In this document: positions 63,278 through 64,000 of the stretch, piece by piece
How the letters are laid out: each line of letters starts with the position of its first letter
Numbering within the stretch: the first letter of the stretch is position 1
NCBI GenBank assembly: GCA_963849365.1
Contig: CAWKHA010000001.1
Coordinates: 372,001-436,000, forward strand
DNA from: CAVQCJ01 sp963849365
GTDB taxonomy: Bacteria; Actinomycetota; Actinomycetes; Prado026
DNA: 64,000 nt
Direction of reading: 5' to 3'
Translations under genes and position numbers: made by a program
Notes under the pieces: model-generated
Seen by the model: only the letters and a program-made list of their open reading frames with translations
Database searches by the model: none
Told to the model about the DNA's origin: nothing

Positions 63278-64000
63278 GCGCCGGCAGCGCCCCGGCCCCG
63301 GCCGGCTTCGGCGCCGGGGTGCGCCTGGTCGCCACCCGCGAGTTCGTCGAGCGGATCCGCGAACGCTCGTTCCTCGTCTCCACCGCGATCAGCGCGCTGA
63401 TCCTGCTCGCGGTGATCGTCCTGCCGCAGCTGCTGGGCGGCGACGGGAAGTCCCGGGTCATCGTCCGCGGCCAGGACGCTGTCGCCGTCGCGGCGGCGGT
63501 GCACCGGCAGGCCCAGGCCAGCGGCCTGGACGTCGTCGTGGTGCCCGCCGGAGAGGCCGAGTCCGACCGCGCCAAGGCCTACGACGGCCGGGTCGACGCG
63601 CTGCTGGACGGCAGCACCGTCGTGGCGAAGACCCGCCCGGACGCCGCGCTGCTCGCGGTCCTGGACGCCGCCTACCGCCAGGTCGCAGGGGCGGCCGCGC
63701 TCACCGCTGCCGGGATCGACCCGGCCAAGGTGGACCGAGCGCTCGCCGTGCCGCCGCTGCACGTCACCACGTCCGTCGTGTCCGACCCGCAGGCCGACCA
63801 GCGCACCACGATCGCGTTCGTCGCGACGATCGTGCTGTACGGGCAGATCGTCGGCTACGGCTTCTGGGTCGCCGTGGGTGTCGTGGAGGAGAAGGCCAGC
63901 CGCGTGGTCGAGGTGCTGCTGGCCACGGTCCGGCCGCGCGTCCTGCTCACCGGGAAGATCGTGGGCATCGGCCTGCTGGGACTGGTCCAGCTGCTGCTGC
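63274..64000 (+). CDS. ABC-2 type permease (NatB-like), truncated by window edge
   Basis: The first 242 residues. After a short cytosolic start (FGAGVRLVATREFVERIRERSFLVSTAISALILLAVIVLPQLL) a first transmembrane helix and a long extracytoplasmic loop follow, then a second helix from about 187. This is the ABC-2/NatB layout. Likely exports Na+ or a drug/peptide with the upstream ATPase. The rest of the gene is outside the window. Confidence 0.9.
   Translation, partial: MSAGSAPAPAGFGAGVRLVATREFVERIRERSFLVSTAISALILLAVIVLPQLLGGDGKSRVIVRGQDAVAVAAAVHRQAQASGLDVVVVPAGEAESDRAKAYDGRVDALLDGSTVVAKTRPDAALLAVLDAAYRQVAGAAALTAAGIDPAKVDRALAVPPLHVTTSVVSDPQADQRTTIAFVATIVLYGQIVGYGFWVAVGVVEEKASRVVEVLLATVRPRVLLTGKIVGIGLLGLVQLLL

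Overview
This is high-GC chromosomal DNA from an actinomycete. The evidence is dense GTG starts, many 4-bp start/stop overlaps, a set of actinobacterial protein families (DUF3000, DUF3093, DUF3159, DUF3710, DUF4193, DUF4235), HemQ, and many genes whose -10-like box lies only 6-8 nt before the start codon (leaderless transcription). The genus cannot be fixed from the sequence alone. I see no phage, insertion sequence, CRISPR array or rRNA operon, so this looks like core chromosome with a few small irregularities.

Layout. (1) 1-1.3 kb: start of a pabB-like gene, then a tRNA-Gly/Cys/Val cluster with a duplicated tRNA-Val 3' end. (2) 1.4-7.8 kb: kynA, an acetaldehyde-dehydrogenase module (GAF regulator, ALDH, DUF779), an aldo/keto reductase, a 29-bp perfect palindrome, then a GNAT and a VOC protein. 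(3) 7.8-20.2 kb: rsgA, a PPK2-family polyphosphate kinase, a small stress-type membrane protein, a RibD-like reductase, a membrane acyltransferase, a LigC-type ATP-dependent ligase, cell-envelope proteins (DUF202, L,D-transpeptidase, lipoprotein), a GerW-like protein, a stand-alone LigD-type polymerase/primase, a cysteine hydrolase and msrB. (4) 20.2-25.8 kb: a minus-strand haem operon, EamA transporter-hemE-hemG-hemQ, followed by a GlcD-like flavoprotein. (5) 25.9-37 kb: DUF3000, an atypical response regulator, RNase D, GNAT, a thiolase/FadB pair for beta-oxidation, a secreted putative metallopeptidase, and dxs.

(6) 37-44.5 kb: a xylose-type sugar cluster (aldose 1-epimerase, ROK repressor, XylH-like permease, ATPase, substrate-binding protein, xylulokinase). 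Three of its genes carry four single-base indels in total. This is either real decay of the sugar system or a locally poor assembly, and it is the most notable irregularity in the window. (7) 44.6-57.4 kb: aconitase with a clear promoter, an RNA methyltransferase, an APC permease diverging from the CeoB/CeoC potassium-regulatory pair, DUF3159/OB-fold partners, and a KdpDE two-component system with no kdpFABC transporter genes nearby. (8) 57.4-64 kb: DUF3710, dut, a thioesterase, DUF3093, DUF4235, an EcsC-like protein, DUF4193, a gamma carbonic anhydrase, and a NatAB-type ABC exporter running off the right edge.

From memory, the order msrB ... hemQ-hemG-hemE-DUF3000-RNase D-dxs ... RNA methyltransferase-APC-ceoB-ceoC-DUF3159-OB-hydrolase-DUF3710-dut-DUF3093-DUF4193 is conserved with Mycobacterium, and a ROK-xylFGH cluster between aconitase and dxs occurs in Streptomyces. 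The KdpDE pair between the hydrolase and DUF3710 looks like a lineage-specific insertion into that backbone. I did not find a convincing new multi-gene system.
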